Shown here piece by piece: positions 47,827 to 58,531 of a stretch of DNA of 64,000 nt. Below the pieces are notes generated by a model, which was given only the letters and a program-made list of their open reading frames with translations, did no database searches and had not been told where the DNA came from. The DNA is from Cryptomeria japonica (taxonomy: Eukaryota; Streptophyta; Pinopsida; Cupressales; Cupressaceae). The DNA lies in NCBI RefSeq assembly GCF_030272615.1, contig NC_081411.1, positions 216,892,154 through 216,956,153 on the forward strand. The letters are read 5' to 3'. Every line of letters starts with the position of its first letter. The stretch's first letter is position 1. Made by a program: the position numbers and the translations under genes.

Positions 47827-50800
47827 TTAGTTTTCATTAGGAGGGGAAATTACCCCTAGATTCTCTCTGAGATACTCAAATGTATCTTTAGGCAAAGGCT
47901 TTGTGAAGATATCTGCAATCCGTTCCTTTGTAGATACATACTCCAATCTGACTTCCTTTTCATTTACCTTCTCTCTCAAGAAATGAAACTTGATTGATAT
48001 ATTCTTAGTCTTAGAATGCAACACCGGATTCTTAGAAATGTTTATAGCACTTGAATTGTCACAATATATAGTAGTAGGCTCATCAGAAATAACTTTGATA
48101 TCCTTCAACATTTGCTTCATCCAAATCACCTGAGTACAGTTGCTAGTAGTAGCAGTGTATTCATCTTCTGCAGTAGACGAAGATATATCATTATTCTTCT
48201 TACTCATCCATGAAACCAATCACTTACCCAAGAAAAACGCACCACCACTAGTACTCATTTTGTCATCAACATCACATGCCCAATGAACATTAGTATAGGC
48301 ACTCAAAGTAAAATCACCATCTCTAGGATACCACATACCAAAATCAATTATTCCTTTCAAATATTTGAAAATTCTTTTCACAACAACAACATGAGATTCC
48401 TTAATATCGGCTTGAAATCTAGCAACAAGACAAACAACATTCATAATATCAGGTCTAGTTTGAGTCAAATACAACAAACCATCAATCATAGATCTATATA
48501 TGGTCTGATTTGCTTTTGAAGAATCATCATCCTTTGTCAACTTACATGCAGTCACCATAGGTGTACCAACAAGCTTTGCATCATCCAAACCAAACTTCTT
48601 CAATAATTCCTTCACATACTTAGATTCAGATATAAAGATACCTTTATTCAACTGAGAAATTTTCAATCCCAAAAATAATCTCATCTCACCTATCATAGAC
48701 ATCGCAAACTCATTATGCATATCATCAACAAACTTCTTTCACAAACCATCATTTCCACCAAAAATAATATCATCAACAAATCCTTCAATAATTAAGATGT
48801 TATCATTGTCAATCTTGAAGTATAGATTGTTGTCAATAGTACCTTTATTGAATTAAATCTTCATAAAATACTTATCCAATCTAGCATACCAAGCTCTTGG
48901 AGCTTGCTTCAATCCATATAATGCTTTCTTCAACCTGCAAACCATATCTTTCTAATCTGTCAATTGAAAACAATCCGGTTGCTCAATGTAGACTTCTTCT
49001 AGCTCACCATTAAGAAAGGTTGATTTAACATCCATCTAATACACTTTGAAATCTTTGTAAGCAGCATAAGCAAGAAATAATCTAACAGCTTCTGTATATG
49101 GTGAAAATGGATAACAATAATAACAATATTGAAAGGCTAAATAGATTCAACCACAAAACCCTAGCCTAACAATCAACAAAGATCCACCATAACATATGAA
49201 GATTACCTAAGATAATGCAAATCAAATGAAATCACAAAGATTATACCATCACATATCCAATAGGGTTTTGATCTCCATTCTTCCTATCTCCATTGATCTT
49301 GCTTGATATATTTGCTCTCAGATTTTATGTGCACAAGAGCTCAACAAAGAACGGAATGTGGTTGCAAGTAGGATCGTAGTGTAGTCAAGTCCTCCAAATT
49401 GTCGATTAGGGTTTGATAATGAAGAAGGCATCTCCTTAAATAGAAGACACAATATGAAATGGAGGGATAAGATTCAGAGGTGTAAAAGGAGGTCGGCTAA
49501 GATTAGAGGGTAGGTAGAAGAAATAATAAAATAATGAAAGGGGTAGGTAGTGTAGGAATTAAGAGATGAATGACATGTGTCATGTGTAGAAAAGGTTAAT
49601 GAATTAATTAAATAAATAAAGATTTATTTAATTAATAGAAGAAGTGGGATAATTAAATAAATAAGATATTTATTTAATTTAGGAAAATGATAATTTAAAT
49701 AAATAAATGTATTTATTTAAATGAGAAATAAGGCTAGAAGAGGATAAATGAATTAATTAAATAAATAAGGATTTATTTAATTAATAGAAGAATTAGGCTT
49801 AGATAATTAAATAAATAAAATATTTATTTAATTAGACATGACAATTTTAGGTGTCTACAGCTTCAATTTTAGCTACCAGAGCAAAAGTCTCCTCAAAATC
49901 AATACCTTCCATATAAGAATAACCTTTAGAAACAAGTCTTTCTTTATTCCTAACAACTTCACCTTTCTCATTCAACTTATTCTGAAACACCCATTTAGTT
50001 CCAATTACATTCTTATCATTAGGTCTAGGAACTAAAGTCCATGTATTATTCTTTTCAATCCAATTCAGCTCTTCTTCCATAGCTTTAACCCAATTTTCAT
50101 CTTTACGGGCTTCATCAACATCTTTAGGTTTGATTTTAGAAATCAAGAAATACTCTTCAACAACTCTTCTCCTAGTGATCACACATCTATTCTTATCACC
50201 TATAATCTGATTTTCTAAATGATTTAACCTTACATACCTGGGAGTCTTAGGATTTTCATGATTCTCAAACTCTTGAACTCTTCCTTTTGTAGTAGTTTCT
50301 CCTTCATTTTCAGGCTTGTCTAGAGAAATTTGAACTTGATTCTGGGTCTAAACTTTCTTTCCTTTATCTGCACTGACAATCTGATCATCTGAATCATATC
50401 TAGGGTATCTGGGTTGATACTCATTTTCTTCATCCACTTTCACATTAGCACTTTCAACTATCGTTCTCAATCTCTTATTAGAATTCCCAAGAAAGACTCC
50501 TTCATCACATCTACCATCAAACTTCCCTAGATCTTCATCTCTTCTGATATAGCATTTACTACCAAAAATTTTGAAATATCTAACTATACAAGCATGACCA
50601 AACCATAACTCACAAGGAGCCTTATTGGTATCACCTTTAATACACACCTAATTCAAGGTATACATTGTAGTACTCACAGCTTCTCTCCAATAGATATGTG
50701 GCACATTTCCTTCAATCATCATGGTTCTAGAAGCTTCTTGAACTATCATGTTCTTCCTTTCCATAATACCATTTTTTTGAGGGGTCTACGAAGCAAATAA

Positions 50801-52670
50801 TTGTCTCTTCACCCCATATTCTCTTCATAAAAAATAATTGAACTCACCAGAAGTAAATTCTCCACCTCTGTTAGATCTCAGGCACTTCATCTTTTGTCCA
50901 GTATCGATCTCAACCATAGCTTTGAAAATCTTGAACTTCTCCAATGCTTTCAAACTTCTCCCTTAAGAAAGTAACCCACATCATCCTTGAATAGTCATCA
51001 ATCAGCAACATGAAATACCTATAACCCTACAAGCTTCTCACTCTGGAGGGACCACACAAATTAGTATGCACAAGATTCAATATCCCATTAAAAGTATACT
51101 ATTTGTTTTTGAAAGAAATTCTTGTATGCTTTCCTAACTGGCATTCCTTACATACCGAATCAGAAGGCTTTACAATCTTGGGCAGATCTCTTACAACTTG
51201 AGTGGAACTTAACCGTGCAGTCAAAATTTACATGACACATCTTTCTATGACATACCTAGCTTTCATCGACCTGGGCAATCAAACAACTTTTACCACCAGC
51301 ATTCAAGTGAAAGAAATTACCTTTAGTCTTTGAACCTGATGGAATTTCAGTTCCGAAGCTACTCAAGATCTTGCATCTACCATCCTTGAATTGCAAATCA
51401 TATCCCTTATCAACCATTTATCCAACACTCAAAATATACAGGACATCATTAGTTTTATGCTTACCCTCAAGAGAAATAGCACCTCTACCACAGATTATAC
51501 CAGCTTTTTCGTCACCAAATCTTACTGCACCACCATCATACTTTTCCATACTTACAAACTTACTCTTATCACCTGTCATATGATGAGAGAAAGCATTGTC
51601 AATAACCCATTCATCTTTCTCTTCAACTTTAGCAACTAAAGCTTTCTCTTCAATAATGTAGCTAGTAGAATCAACAGTCACTAGATCATCTTCCTTGATA
51701 TCAATGAACACCCACTCATCTCCTGAATATCCTTTCTCAGACTCATCATCTATTACACCTTCATCAACAACAAAATAACACTTCTTCTGATATTTAGACT
51801 TATATGGATTAAATGGCTTCTTAGAAACTCTTTCCGGACACCTTGAGGCAAAATTTCCTATCTTATTGCATGAGAAACATTTAAGAGGAAACTTTCCTTC
51901 ATACTTACCGGCACCTTTAGGCAATGTTCTGGCAATCAGGTACTCAAGCTCTTCAAGCTTTCTCATCTCCTTCTCATATCTAGACACCCTTGATGAAATT
52001 TCTCTCGGATCATATTTTTGCTTCTCTGATAGGGTAGCTTTAAATGTAGATTATGACTTAGGAGGGGCTTCACCAAATTCTCTCAACTAAAAAGAAGAAA
52101 GCTTACCAATCAACATGTCTCTAGTCACACCAGTCATAGTCCATATCTCTTCAATGGCAGCAGCTTTGTGCTTGTAGGCAGGAGGCAAGGATCTCAACAC
52201 CTTAGCAACAATCTTAGATTCTTCCAATACTCCATTGGCACATCTGATGTTCAACACAAGCTCATTCACTTCTGTATAAAGGAGGTAATGTTCTCATCTT
52301 CACCCAACTTCAACATTTCATACTTTCATTTGAATCTCTGCAACTTAGCAACTTTCACATGGCTATTACCTTCATACAAAGTCTCCAGCTTCTTCCATAT
52401 CTCATGAGTAGTCTGCAAATACATCACATTAGTCATCTCAAAATTAGACAAGGCACTCAACAATGCTTCCTTAGCTCTAATGTTGAATTTATCTTCCTTT
52501 ATCTCATTTGGAGTAGTAGGACCATTTTGAGGAGCATTATACACACTCTTAGTAATCTTCCAGTAGTCTTCATCGATGCATCTTAAATGACATTCCATCT
52601 AGTTCTTCCAGAGAGTGTAATTCATTCTATCAAATCTCAGACTATCCTTCTTAAAAGAAAAGCTTGTCAT
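47827..52670 (-). pseudogene. Ty1/copia gag-pol polyprotein, disabled and interrupted
   Basis: Minus-strand start at ATG 52670 (MTSFSFKKDSLRFDRMNYTL). Gag runs to about 51800 with a knuckle CFSCNKIGNFASRC in which the histidine is lost. The protease site reads VIDNAFSHHMTGD, so the catalytic DSG is DNA. Integrase (about 50640-51350) is recognisable only in fragments. Reverse transcriptase begins near 50180 (WTLVPRP, IGTKWVF), is split at codon GAAGCT by the solo LTR at 49093-49859, and resumes with MDVK and FVDDIIFGG near 48760. RNase H (47827-48219) keeps STAEDEYTA and YCDNSSAINISKNP, and ends in IADIFTKPLPK. Many stops; the product would be close in sequence to that of the 24-kb element. 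Confidence 0.95.
49093..49859. mobile_element. Solo LTR, 767 bp, inside the copia reverse transcriptase
   Basis: Starts TGTATATGG, ends GGTGTCTACA and is flanked by the 5-bp duplication GCTTC (49088-49092 and 49860-49864); removing it restores the reverse transcriptase reading across the junction. On the minus strand it begins TGTAGACACC, a start I associate with plant Ty3/gypsy LTRs, though the class is inference. Its right third contains repeated inverted blocks of AATTAATTAAATAAATAA and ATTTATTTAATTAAT. No coding content. Confidence 0.88.
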
Positions 52671-52712
52671 CCCGGATCTCCTCAAGCGATCAAGCTTCTT
52701 CCGAAGGATCTG

Positions 52713-52724
52713 GCTCTGATACCA
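52713..52724 (-). other. Primer binding site of the minus-strand copia element
   Basis: Plus-strand GCTCTGATACCA is the complement of TGGTATCAGAGC and lies two bases from the right LTR at 52727, the same spacing as in the other two elements. Confidence 0.93.
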
Positions 52725-52726
52725 AT

Positions 52727-54081
52727 TGTTGGAAATAATGTAGCAAACTAATAGGGGGGTGAATTAGTTTTCTCACAAACTCAACACAACTCAAACTTAA
52801 ATTTAGATTTGATTATCAACAATGAAAACATAAACCACCACCACATCAATAACACACATAACACCAAGATTTTTGATGTGGAAAACCCATTTAAGGTAAA
52901 AACCACAGTGGGAACCTACCCACAATAAGATAATATCCTGTTAGAAGTAAATGTAAATATTACAATGGGGAATGCACATGCATTCAGGCACACTGGGTAG
53001 AGCTCACTGCTCAAATACAATAAGGGCTACAACACTGAGGAAGACTCACTGTCTTACAAAGATTGCAAAACAACCTGGATTTTATGGACTGTGAAAATAG
53101 CATCTCCTAATGCTTGGTTACAGTTTTGATTAAGCACAAATACTCAAACTCTTCTCTTTCCACTTCTTCACACTCTTTCACACTCTTTTGGACTTCTCCT
53201 CTTCTACTAAAAGATCAATTTAATGTTTGCACATGCAGATACATCTCACAAATGAATATTACATATATTTATAGAAATCATCAACTTATATTTCAAGGTC
53301 AGCTAAAACCTCAATACAATTTCCAAAACAATAACCTCACACACTACAAAAATACATGGGGACCAAAACAATATTGGTTAAGACATGGTCTGGACTCAAA
53401 TCAATACCACAAATACACAACACCTCCAACAATTATGCCTCAATCATCCGCAACACACTACAATCAACAAGAATGTTGCATAACACAAAGAAGGCCACCA
53501 AATCAAAAAAATGACCAATAACACACACAACGATCAATACAAACCATCAACATGGATAGGACACAATATAGAAACATCCACAAGCAACGTGAATCACACC
53601 AAAAACAACTGCAACATCACCACTTACTAGAATCTCTATCATCAATATATAGAACCTCAAGAACACACACTGAACTGACTATTAAACTGAAAGATTCACT
53701 TGCGAACTTCCAAATCATGAACCATCTAATTTGAGGACACATATGAATGTCCCAAACACTCTGCCAAATCCGCAAACCGAGATATAGTAATTCCAAAGCA
53801 ATGCAGAGCATAAACCAGAATACTGAATAACACGAACAACTGAATATCAACCACAATACCGGACCTCATAGCTCGATCAAATCATCATATGGATCACGGA
53901 AACTTCTGCGGAACCAACTAGAGATAAGTATCTCTAAACCCATAAAACCGCAAAATCTCAACTTCAACATATTGACAAAATCAACTCATTTAATCTGACT
54001 GCAACACTGGAATACATAAAAGAATATGTTGACATCAATGACAATACATCATTCCAGCAAACTTCTCAACAGTATCCAATA
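52727..54081 (-). repeat. 5' LTR (right) of the minus-strand copia element
   Basis: Starts TGTTGGAAATAATG and ends ATCCAATA. The 16-mer is at 54029-54044, the same 37 bases from the LTR edge as in the left copy. Confidence 0.88.
52745..52770 (-). promoter_or_regulatory. LTR-end stem-loop, right copia LTR
   Basis: AAACTAA (52745-52751) pairs perfectly with TTAGTTT (52764-52770). The outer three pairs differ from both the 24-kb element and the solo LTR. Confidence 0.6.
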
Positions 54082-55240
54082 GGATTGTGATGGATACCCC
54101 AATCGTGTTGGAATCTGCCAAGCAACAAATGGCCTTTCTGGGTGAAATTTTGTATAGGTGATTGCTCATGGTTCTAGAGTTTGGGCATCCTTTCATTCTC
54201 CATTCTATGAAGAATATTCTAGAGTGGAATTCTTGCAGATGCACCATAAGTATAGGTGAATGTGGACATTACGACTATGTTCCTGGAGCTATGCATAAAA
54301 ATGGGGGTCTGCAAGTCAAGGACGAAGAAAGTATGTCAAATGATCTTTTGCCACTCTTTTCTAGGGGAGATTGATTTAGTGTTAGACAACATAGATGAGA
54401 ATAAGTGCATTCCTATGGTGCACCATTTCTATATGACTTTGAGTGGAGGCAGGGAGGTTAGAAAATTCCTTGTTGTGCAAACTTTAGACTTGGATAATTT
54501 CAATAGTAGTCAACCTAAGAGGAACCACATTTTGGTTTTCATACTCTATGTGACTGGCATCTTGGCAAGGCCCTAAAACTTTGATATGGGTAGATATGTG
54601 AGGGTGGAGGGGCTTCAAGGCCGTATGGACATCGGTATGGATAATAATGGGTTGGAAGAAGAGGAGAATGACTAGGAATTGGAATTAGAGATCTCTGGAT
54701 CCTGGAAGATGGGCGACACATTGAGGAGATTGTTGCAGGGGAGGCCCATTCTAGATGTGAACCGGACTTCCCAGTGGTGACGAAGGCACTTGCAGCACGA
54801 CGAATGCATGAGGAGGATCAAAGATCATCTATGGGTGTATGAAATAGTTTCTCTAGAAACTTGTGCTATTGTAAATTTTCTTTGGTATACTTTTGAATGA
54901 ACAATATGGTAGAAATAATAGGTCTTACTATGAATAGTTTGTGGTTTCCTCTTTTAAAGTATAAGTGGTATAGATATTTGGTATTTTGTATAGAAGGATG
55001 GAACCTCTTTGTTTCTAGTCTTGATCGTCATTTGGACAAAGAGAAGAATGTAGTCTCAAATATTTTTTGGTTGGTTTTTGGGAGAGTTTAAAGATGAAAT
55101 ATAAATGTAATGATCTATGGCCAATTTTTTCCTCATTGGCCTAGGAGGACAACCTATGTCTAGACACCACCCTGATATGTAATCCTTTATACAAATAATA
55201 TATAGGTGTTGGCCTATCTAGCTATTTATCGATATAAAAA
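54082..55240 (+). other. 3' part of the interrupted LINE
   Basis: Continues the LINE after the copia insertion. Open frames at 54162-54374 and 54256-54576 have no recognisable motif. The last 400 bases are T-rich and end GATATAAAAAA, followed by the presumed target duplication at 55241-55257. It is assigned to the LINE mainly from that terminus. Confidence 0.5.
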
Positions 55241-55257
55241 AATATATCAAAAGGTAA

Positions 55258-55435
55258 CATAACTATTACTTTAGAAGGATCTCAATTGATAACGTTAGAC
55301 TACAACTAACAAGCTATATTGCATATAGTTAATATATGCTACTTATCTAATACATGGTCAATGTCATACTTGATAATGATTAAAGGGGGTAGCCTTTGCC
55401 TTAAATTTATTTAGGACCTAGGTGGAAGCATAAAT
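55258..55435. other. Short spacer between LINE and LTR element
   Basis: No feature seen. It is ancestral flanking DNA that both the LINE target duplication (left) and the LTR element (right) adjoin. Confidence 0.5.
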
Positions 55436-56594
55436 TGTTACTACTTATCAAGTTGCCATTAGTTTTATATTCAAAGTCATACTATACATTCTAGTCGGTT
55501 AGTACTACCGAATCATGCAGTCGGTATACACACAGAGAAGTCGATATGCACAGTCTAGTCGGTTACAGAAGAAAGCAGTTACAGAACACAGTATACACCG
55601 AGCTATCTACCGAGTATCTTTTTGATACTACCGAGCAGTAAAGATGACACACCGAGTTGATATTCACCGAGTGAAATGTGTTACCAGATACATTGAACCT
55701 GGACATGCATATGAAAACATGTTACAAGATCAAGGCACATCTAACCGTTATTGCATTGGAAATTGCACCAGAAGATTATGTATGATTACAAGGACAATCT
55801 AACCAATGAAATATTGTGTTTAGTTATTCATTCGATAAATCTTGTTTGTAAGATCGAAGCAATGAATTGGATCACCGTTTTAAGAGATATATTTATATAG
55901 CACGAGTTAAGAGCAAGGTGTGTGCATGTATGAATGTAGGAAGACTGTTACAGAGACACAAAGGTAACCAAGAAGGTTTTCAGAGAACAGTCGAAGAACA
56001 AAGTAAACAGAAGGGTTTACTGAGTTACTATATGGGTTACTGAGGTATGCTATAAGCAAGGTAATCTTATTCAAAGCACATAGAATCTGCTATAACATTT
56101 CAGATGTAAAGTTGCAGATATTTGTAATGATTTTATTGTAATATTGTGAAGTTGAAAGAGAAACCTTTAACAGGGTAAAAGACTCTAACCAAGTCTATAA
56201 ATTGTAAAGCCTCTAACCAGGTGCAAAATTCAGAATAAATGTTGTAAAATCCTTTAGCAAGGTAGATCTAATAGATCTTAATACTCCTAATAGAGCAAGC
56301 TATCAGAAATAGCTAAATGTAGCTCTAACCGAGCATTCTTTATTATTGCAGTAGTGAAGTTGTGGGTGCCATCCCCACCGCGGTTTCTCTCTAATCAAGA
56401 TTTTCTGCATAACCAAAATATATGTGTTATGGAGTGAACCATGTATGATTGTTACCTATTTGTTTTAACTTTATTTTATGTTACTGCACTATTTGGTTTA
56501 TGCATAACAGTAAAGTTATTATTCAAGAAAAGTTTTGAAGTACTGATTCACCCCTCCCCTCTCAGTACATTAGCTTTCCATATTGGGCCTAACA
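55436..56594 (+). repeat. 5' LTR of the pol-less element
   Basis: Rich in CGGTA and ACCGAG motifs in its first 250 bases. The transcript start was not located; a TATA-like TATTTATATAGC stands at 55887-55898. Confidence 0.95.
56540..56568 (+). promoter_or_regulatory. LTR-end stem-loop, pol-less element 5' LTR
   Basis: GTACTGA (56540-56546) pairs perfectly with TCAGTAC (56562-56568); the loop is TTCACCCCTCCCCTC. It ends 26 bases before the LTR end. Confidence 0.65.
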
Positions 56595-56596
56595 AT

Positions 56597-56608
56597 TGGT
56601 ATCAGAGC
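56597..56608 (+). other. Primer binding site of the pol-less element
   Basis: TGGTATCAGAGC, two bases after the LTR, identical to that of the two copia elements in the window. Confidence 0.95.
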
Positions 56609-56656
56609 TTGAATCTTGGAAAAGGGTTTAACTACCTAAAGAGAAAGATCTTATCA

Positions 56657-58009
56657 ATGGAAGGCTATAAACAATCTCAGAGGATTGTATATCTGAAAGA
56701 AGAGCTAGATCATGCAAATCAAGTGATTGCAGACATGCAAAGGCAAATGCAAAAATCTCTGAAAGTAAGAAGAAGATTATCTGATGACTTGCAAGATTCT
56801 CAAGAGTTAGTGGAACAAATTGAGACATCATCTGAGAACAGTATATCTGAAGAAACTAAAGAAATGATTGGAGTATTGAAAGAAAAGAACAAAGCATTGG
56901 TTGATCAACTAAAAGCAATGAAAAGAGAACATGAACATTTCAACACACAGGTGACTGAAAATCTAGATGCATTAAGGACAGTTGAGGATAAAGCAAGAGA
57001 TCTGTAGAGAGAGAAACAACAACTTGAAGTCTTAGTATCTGATAAGAATGATGAAATCATAAGGTTGACTGGGATTCGACAAAATATGACAGATCAACTA
57101 GGCTATGCACATCATGAAGCAATTCTAAAGAATGATGAGAATCAAGCATTGAAACATGAAGTATCACGGTTGACTGATGAACTTGAAACAGAGAATAAAT
57201 CCAAAGAAATATTGAAGAAGAGTTATGAAGCATCAAAGATGTTGGATGAGCAACTGAATACAAGAAGACCCAACAAAGATGTAGGACTTGGTTACAAAGG
57301 AAAAGACTCTACCGAGAAAGGAATTCATACTACCGAGAGAGGAGAATCATCAAAGCAAGCTGGAAACAGGAATAAAATCAAAAGGAAGAAGCCTATTTGC
57401 TACTACTATGGAAATCAAGGTCATACTGCCAACATATGCCAAATCAGAAAAGGTAAGCAACCGAATATCACTAAGTCAAATGAGTATTGTTACAATTGCA
57501 ATAAATGTGGTCACACATCTAATCAATGTAGGACAAAGTCTGTTAACAACCATCAGAAGGCAAAATTCAAAGGGTTTTGTAAAAACTGCAATAGATATGG
57601 ACATAGTCCCGAGAAGTGCTGGTTTAAGCAAAAGAACCACATGTGGTCTACACACCGAGCAAACACTAGTGGTTACCGAACTCACACAAATCCTTACCAA
57701 CAATATGTAGCAGTACCATGGGATTACAATACAAGGATATGGTGCGAATGTTGTGGAAGGTATGGACACATTAGTGCTAACTGTTTTATAAGGTTTGGAA
57801 TGAACAATCGAAGATCATGGAGAAATCCTGGTATGGCATGTTTTCATTGTCACAAAGTTGGACATTTAGCTGGAGATTACAGAGATCAACCTAGAGGAGA
57901 CATTGAAGAGATAAAAGAAAAATTCAAGATGATTTGGAAAAAGAAGGAAATCATGTCAGATGAAGAAAGCACCTTACCTACCGAGTTAGGTGCACCTATT
58001 CCAAATTAA
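56657..58009 (+). pseudogene. Gag-like protein with coiled coil and five zinc knuckles, one stop
   Basis: ATG at 56657 is the first after the primer site, and the phase is unbroken to the stop at 58007-58009 (450 codons) except for TAG at 57005 (CAG context). Residues about 1-210 are a long heptad-rich coiled coil. Residues 211-245 are basic. Then come five CCHC-type knuckles starting at residues 248, 278, 308, 363 and 395. Knuckles 2, 3 and 4 are complete (CYNCNKCGH, CKNCNRYGH, CECCGRYGH, each with a final C). Knuckle 1 has tyrosine for its second cysteine (CYYYGNQGH), and knuckle 5 has tyrosine for its last. Copia gag proteins usually carry one knuckle, so five is exceptional. The role should be RNA binding and packaging. 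There is no protease site after it. Confidence 0.85.
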
Positions 58010-58531
58010 TCAGCAAAGGTATGAAGGGACTACATTCTCTAAAGGTTAAATCATAACAGTTCCTATTCTATTATGTACTAAATTCAAAATCTGCATAGTT
58101 AAGATGCATTAGCAAGTTTAAAATTCTATCAAAAAGTACTTTATAGAAAACCTGTCAAGTCAGTAAACAAGGAAATTTGGTTACTCGGTTAAAATGAAAG
58201 AAAAGAGAGTAAATCGATTAAAGGTAAACCGAGTGCATTTAATGTTTTGACCTAACCTGCACGGAGCCCGATAAGGTATTTTGTGTACTTAAAGGTATTT
58301 TCGCGGTCATTTTCATTCACCAAGTTTTCAAAGAGAGCAGAGTAGAGCGAATCAAGGCGATCAAACTTCATTCAAAGCGAATCCAAGGTATTTACATCAA
58401 ATCTCATCGCATTGTCAAGCTGGTTTTCTGATCTTGTCAAATTGCTATTATCTACCGAGTGTGAATCGTCTGTCGTTTGTAAACCATCAAACCCTAAGGA
58501 TAGTTTGCCAAGTTTTATCTGAAATTTACAA

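Larger units (their letters stand above)
46142..54081 (-). mobile_element. Ty1/copia LTR retrotransposon, old, minus orientation
   Basis: Two LTRs of about 1.33 and 1.36 kb start TGTTGG; the right one ends CCAATA (from CCAACA). The minus-strand primer site is at 52713-52724 and the purine tract at 47474-47485. Roughly a tenth of the first hundred LTR positions differ, so it is older than the other two full elements. The flanks GGTCT (46137-46141) and GGATT (54082-54086) match only at three of five bases: the target duplication has decayed, or my end is off by a few bases. It is inserted in the 3' part of the LINE and carries a solo LTR at 49093-49859. Confidence 0.93.
36859..55240 (+). mobile_element. 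L1-type LINE, interrupted by two LTR insertions
   Basis: Removing the insertions at 38991-41557 and 46142-54081 leaves about 7.8 kb: a 5' leader, ORF1 (37057-38943), ORF2 (38940-45711) with endonuclease, reverse transcriptase and RNase H, and a long 3' part ending GATATAAAAAA at 55240. The 3' flank AATATATCAAAAGGTAA (55241-55257) matches AACATATCAAAAGATAA at 36842-36858 in 15 of 17 positions, which I take as the decayed target duplication. That match is the main evidence that 54082-55240 belongs to this LINE. The part after RNase H (about 1.6 kb) is unusually long for a 3' untranslated region and could include a further unrecognised insertion. Confidence 0.7.

Noticed and set aside
53114-53734. 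Open frames of 135 and 60 codons; similar frames at 46133 and 47139
   Set aside because: They lie inside the LTRs of the minus-strand copia element and occur because the LTR is rich in CAA/ACA words.
54082-54576. Possible separate gene after the copia insertion
   Set aside because: Two short frames in different phases without motifs. The better reading is the distal LINE sequence, because the poly-A-like end and the target repeat follow.
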